From contig NZ_FNCJ01000002.1 in assembly GCF_900100735.1 (NCBI RefSeq), positions 310,001 through 374,000 of the forward strand: 64,000 nucleotides of DNA, in the 5' to 3' direction. This stretch comes from Paraburkholderia phenazinium (GTDB taxonomy: Bacteria > Pseudomonadota > Gammaproteobacteria > Burkholderiales > Burkholderiaceae). The position numbers and the translations under genes were made by a program. The first letter of the stretch is position 1. Each line of letters starts with the position of its first letter. Shown here one piece after another: positions 61,672 to 64,000 of this stretch. The notes beneath the pieces were generated by a model. The model was not told the DNA's origin and did not search any database. It worked only from the letters and a program-made list of their open reading frames with translations.

Positions 61672-61950
61672 ATGTCTGCTGCGGAAAAGTCTTTGCATTG
61701 GATCGTCGACAAGTGGCTCGCGCCCACCCCGGCGACGCCGGCACGTATTACCCGCATGGGCCGGACAGGTTCGCGGCGCGGGCGCGCGGTGTGCGTCGAG
61801 ACGTTGCGTCCGGGCGGCCTGCTCTCGATCGTCTTCTTCCGCCATGATGACGGTTCGTGGAACGTGTTCCCGCCAGCAGCCGAGCGACCGGCGATGAATG
61901 GCTACCGGCGGGCCGCCGGAACGTGCGCCTTCACAACATGCGCAGGATGA
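61672..61950 (+). CDS. Small protein of unknown function
   Basis: The 92-residue frame starts at an ATG with an ideal AAGGAGAATGAC site and reads MSAAEKSLHWIVDKWLAP, then ARITRMGRTGSRRGRAVCVE and RPGGLLSIVFFRHDDGSWNVFPP. I do not recognise a family. It is predicted to be soluble, basic in the middle and without signal peptide or membrane helix. It follows the LRAT gene by 71 bases, so the two may be one transcript. Confidence 0.65.
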   Translation: MSAAEKSLHWIVDKWLAPTPATPARITRMGRTGSRRGRAVCVETLRPGGLLSIVFFRHDDGSWNVFPPAAERPAMNGYRRAAGTCAFTTCAG

Positions 61951-61970
61951 CGGGCAGCCGCCTGCAGGGT

Positions 61971-64000
61971 CTAACCGGCAGCAAAGGCGTCTCGACTGGA
62001 GTCATGACCCGCCTCACGAGGTCCGATGCCGCCGACGAGGGGAACGCGTACCCGGATAGAGGTGCCGTTGCCTGGCGTGCTGGAGATGATGATCTCGCCG
62101 CCGAGCATCAACACGCGCTCCTTCATTCCGACCAACCCAAAGGATTGCTTGCCGATCGTCAGAGGATCAAATCCGTTGCCGTCGTCGCGCACTTCCAGCT
62201 GGCAATCGAAACCCTTCTGCTCCAGTGTGATGAATACCTGCTTGGCCTGCGCGTGTCGTGCAACATTGGTGAGAGCCTCCTGGACGATTCGGAACAGCGC
62301 GATCGCCCGATCTTCGGCAATTGCCACATGTTCTTCCGGCACGCGCAGCCAGCAGGTCCTCTTGCCGTTACGCGAAAATTCGGCCGCGAGCCATTCCAGT
62401 GCTGCAACGATGCCTGCGTCGAGAACCGCGGGACGCAATGAGGTGACGACATCCCGGACCACCTGCATCGTTTTGTCGGCAAGAGTCAGTATTTTCTGCA
62501 CATGGGCGGCGAGCTCGGGATTGTCATGACCGAAGCGGATGCGCAGCGTCGACGTACCCATCCGTAGCGCCGTCAGTTGTTGGCCAAGTTCGTCGTGCAG
62601 TTCGCGTGCGATTCGCTTGCGCTCTTCCTCGCGGGCCGTTTCGCGTTGCGACGCGAGTTCCCGCAGCAACTCGTACGATTCGCGCAGGCGCTGCTCGGCC
62701 TCCTTGCGCTCGCTGATATCGCGCCAGACGGTCAACGCACTCTGAACGGTTCCGTGCGCGTCGGCTTCGGGTACCGCGTGGACATACCAGCACTGCGCCT
62801 TGCCGTCGTTGGTCCAGGCGAGTTCGAATTTGGCCTCCACGCCGCTTGCCATGATCTTCTTCAGCTTTGCCCGGAAGCGCCGGGCTACTTCAGGCGTCGC
62901 ACCGGCTATTCGTCCTGCCGCTTTGCCAAGCAGCTTCGCGGCCGTGACGCCGCTGACGCGCTCGAACTCCGGATTCACGTAAGTGCGCAGGCAGTTTCGA
63001 TCGTAGCGGATGATGGGGTCCGGGAAATTCTCCGTTAATGTGCGAAAGAGCTGCTCGCTTCTCTTTAGTTCGTCAATGTCGCGGCTGATCGCGAGCATGC
63101 TGGTGACCTTGCCGTCGGGCGCGAATTCAGGAACGATTCGCATGTGCCCCCAACGGACCCGGCCTGAGACGTCATGGAGCAGCACCTCCCCGGTTACTTC
63201 GCTACCTGTCTCGGCTACGCGCTGCAGCTGATCCATGTATTGCTGGGTATCGACAAACGACGACAGCTCGGTGGGCATTGTGCCGAGCACTTCGCTGGCG
63301 CGGCGGCCCATCAGCTTTAATAACGCCGGGTTGGCGTAGACGCGACGGTAGCTTAGATCGTAGCGGGCGATATAGTCCGGCGAATGCTCGACGACGGCCC
63401 GAAAGGCCTGTTCGCTCGCATGGAGCCGCTGCTCCGCTTCGCGACGCTCGGTAATATCGAGCCCGAGTGCAAGCGCCCCCACGATCTCGCCGTTCAACCC
63501 GCGCTCGGGCACGATGCGAATGTGATGATGGCGTGGCTCGCTGTCGCCCTCGCTCACGATCATGTCAAAATCGCACTCTATCCCGCTGTCGATCACCGCG
63601 GCTATGGACGCCTGATACTGCACGTATTGTGGATCGGACGTATGTTCCGTCGGCTTTTTGCCGATCAAGTCCTGCAAGTGTTTGCGTAGTGCTGCGGAGA
63701 GCCCGGAATTCGCGTACACGAGGCGGCATTGCCGGTCATAGCGGCAAATAATATGAAGCGTGTTTTCTGCTAGTCTCCTGAATTTTTCTTCGAGTTCCAT
63801 TTGCTCGGTTAGCAGTGCTTCGCTTCGGCTTTCTGCGCCGATGTCCCGCACGAGTGACAGGCAGTAGTCTTTGCCGCTGAATTCGACATGGCTGGTGCTA
63901 ACCTCGACAGGTATCAAGCTGCCGTCCTTACGACGGTGCCTGGCCTCGAACAGAAGGATAGCGGTCTCGCTTCGTTCATCGAGGGGATGGGGCTCCCTTT
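61971..64000 (-). CDS. Multi-PAS sensor histidine kinase (NarL-type), 5' end outside the window
   Basis: The reading frame continues past 64000 without a start; the visible part is about 676 residues. It has a PAS end (HRRKDGSLIPVEV), three further PAS domains, a HisKA_3 dimerisation segment with RIARELHDELGQQLTALRMG (phospho-His) and a HATPase domain (FRIVQEALTNVARHA, VRDDGNGFDP, SFGLVGMKERVLMLGG). It has no membrane helix in the visible part. Such kinases pair with LuxR-type response regulators, and none is encoded here. It is probably unrelated to the peptide cluster. Confidence 0.88.
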   Translation of the reverse strand, partial: REPHPLDERSETAILLFEARHRRKDGSLIPVEVSTSHVEFSGKDYCLSLVRDIGAESRSEALLTEQMELEEKFRRLAENTLHIICRYDRQCRLVYANSGLSAALRKHLQDLIGKKPTEHTSDPQYVQYQASIAAVIDSGIECDFDMIVSEGDSEPRHHHIRIVPERGLNGEIVGALALGLDITERREAEQRLHASEQAFRAVVEHSPDYIARYDLSYRRVYANPALLKLMGRRASEVLGTMPTELSSFVDTQQYMDQLQRVAETGSEVTGEVLLHDVSGRVRWGHMRIVPEFAPDGKVTSMLAISRDIDELKRSEQLFRTLTENFPDPIIRYDRNCLRTYVNPEFERVSGVTAAKLLGKAAGRIAGATPEVARRFRAKLKKIMASGVEAKFELAWTNDGKAQCWYVHAVPEADAHGTVQSALTVWRDISERKEAEQRLRESYELLRELASQRETAREEERKRIARELHDELGQQLTALRMGTSTLRIRFGHDNPELAAHVQKILTLADKTMQVVRDVVTSLRPAVLDAGIVAALEWLAAEFSRNGKRTCWLRVPEEHVAIAEDRAIALFRIVQEALTNVARHAQAKQVFITLEQKGFDCQLEVRDDGNGFDPLTIGKQSFGLVGMKERVLMLGGEIIISSTPGNGTSIRVRVPLVGGIGPREAGHDSSRDAFAAG

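Noticed and set aside
1..64000. CRISPR arrays, tRNA, rRNA, integrases or phage genes
   Set aside because: Looked for repeats with regular spacing, tRNA cloverleaf ends and integrase motifs; none were seen.

Overview
The window (about 63-64% GC by eye) comes from a betaproteobacterium of the Burkholderia group, most likely Paraburkholderia or a close relative. The evidence is a Burkholderia-type 16-strand porin, a DUF4148 secreted protein, NodT/OprM-type RND efflux genes and typical Burkholderia codon use. No rRNA, tRNA, CRISPR or intact prophage was seen.

Region 1 (1-16.3 kb) is a metal/oxidative-stress neighbourhood built around bufferin genes (copper-binding peptides modified by BufB, DUF692, and BufC, DUF2063). 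Two bufferin loci have decayed in complementary ways. Locus 1 (1-2.04 kb) keeps bufB, bufC and doxX, but its bufA has lost all but 22 codons. Locus 2 (12.7-13.8 kb) keeps an intact bufA and a doxX, but bufB-bufC are reduced to a scar. Two ECF sigma/NrsF anti-sigma pairs flank the segment, and five copies of the same SigF-type promoter (GTAACC-N16-CGAA, exact) precede both buf loci, the second sigma gene, a DUF4148 gene and a DoxX-NADH dehydrogenase fusion. Between them lie a TetR regulator, a YkgJ protein, an HD-GYP protein, a DsbD/ScsB-like reductase, a DUF1223 protein and a peroxiredoxin-like protein, plus several gene fragments.

Region 2 (16.4-25.2 kb) is a hydroxycinnamate (ferulate/coniferyl alcohol) catabolic cluster: alcohol dehydrogenase, aldehyde dehydrogenase, enoyl-CoA hydratase/lyase and ADP-forming CoA ligase, then a convergent MarR regulator, an MFS transporter and a porin. 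The tail of a vanillate demethylase reductase gene lies just upstream. Region 3 (25.2-34.5 kb) holds an IS200/IS605 end remnant abutting a REP-type transposase gene with an eroded HUH motif, a divergent qorB/HxlR redox pair, and a three-gene RND efflux operon.

Region 4 (34.6-62 kb) is the most unusual part. Six small genes share one double-glycine leader (consensus T-[LI]-x-I-x-D-L-P-x4-L-D-x2-[AGT]-M-x2-[IV]-x-G-G) but have different cores. Around them are a complete type I export set (TolC-like lipoprotein, HlyD adaptor, parvulin isomerase, and a C39-peptidase ABC exporter with two N-terminal cyclic-nucleotide-binding-like domains), a Ser/Thr kinase, a PP2C phosphatase and a twin-FHA membrane protein. 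A sigma-54 activator, a caspase-FGE fusion, two DUF4399 proteins, a LodA/LodB quinoprotein oxidase pair, a two-subunit molybdenum hydroxylase and an LRAT-type protein complete it. Sigma-54-type (-24/-12) promoters precede three or four of the peptide/LRAT genes. My reading is a sigma-54-induced, phosphorylation-gated secreted-peptide system; this is inference from gene context and motifs. The window ends inside a multi-PAS histidine kinase gene.
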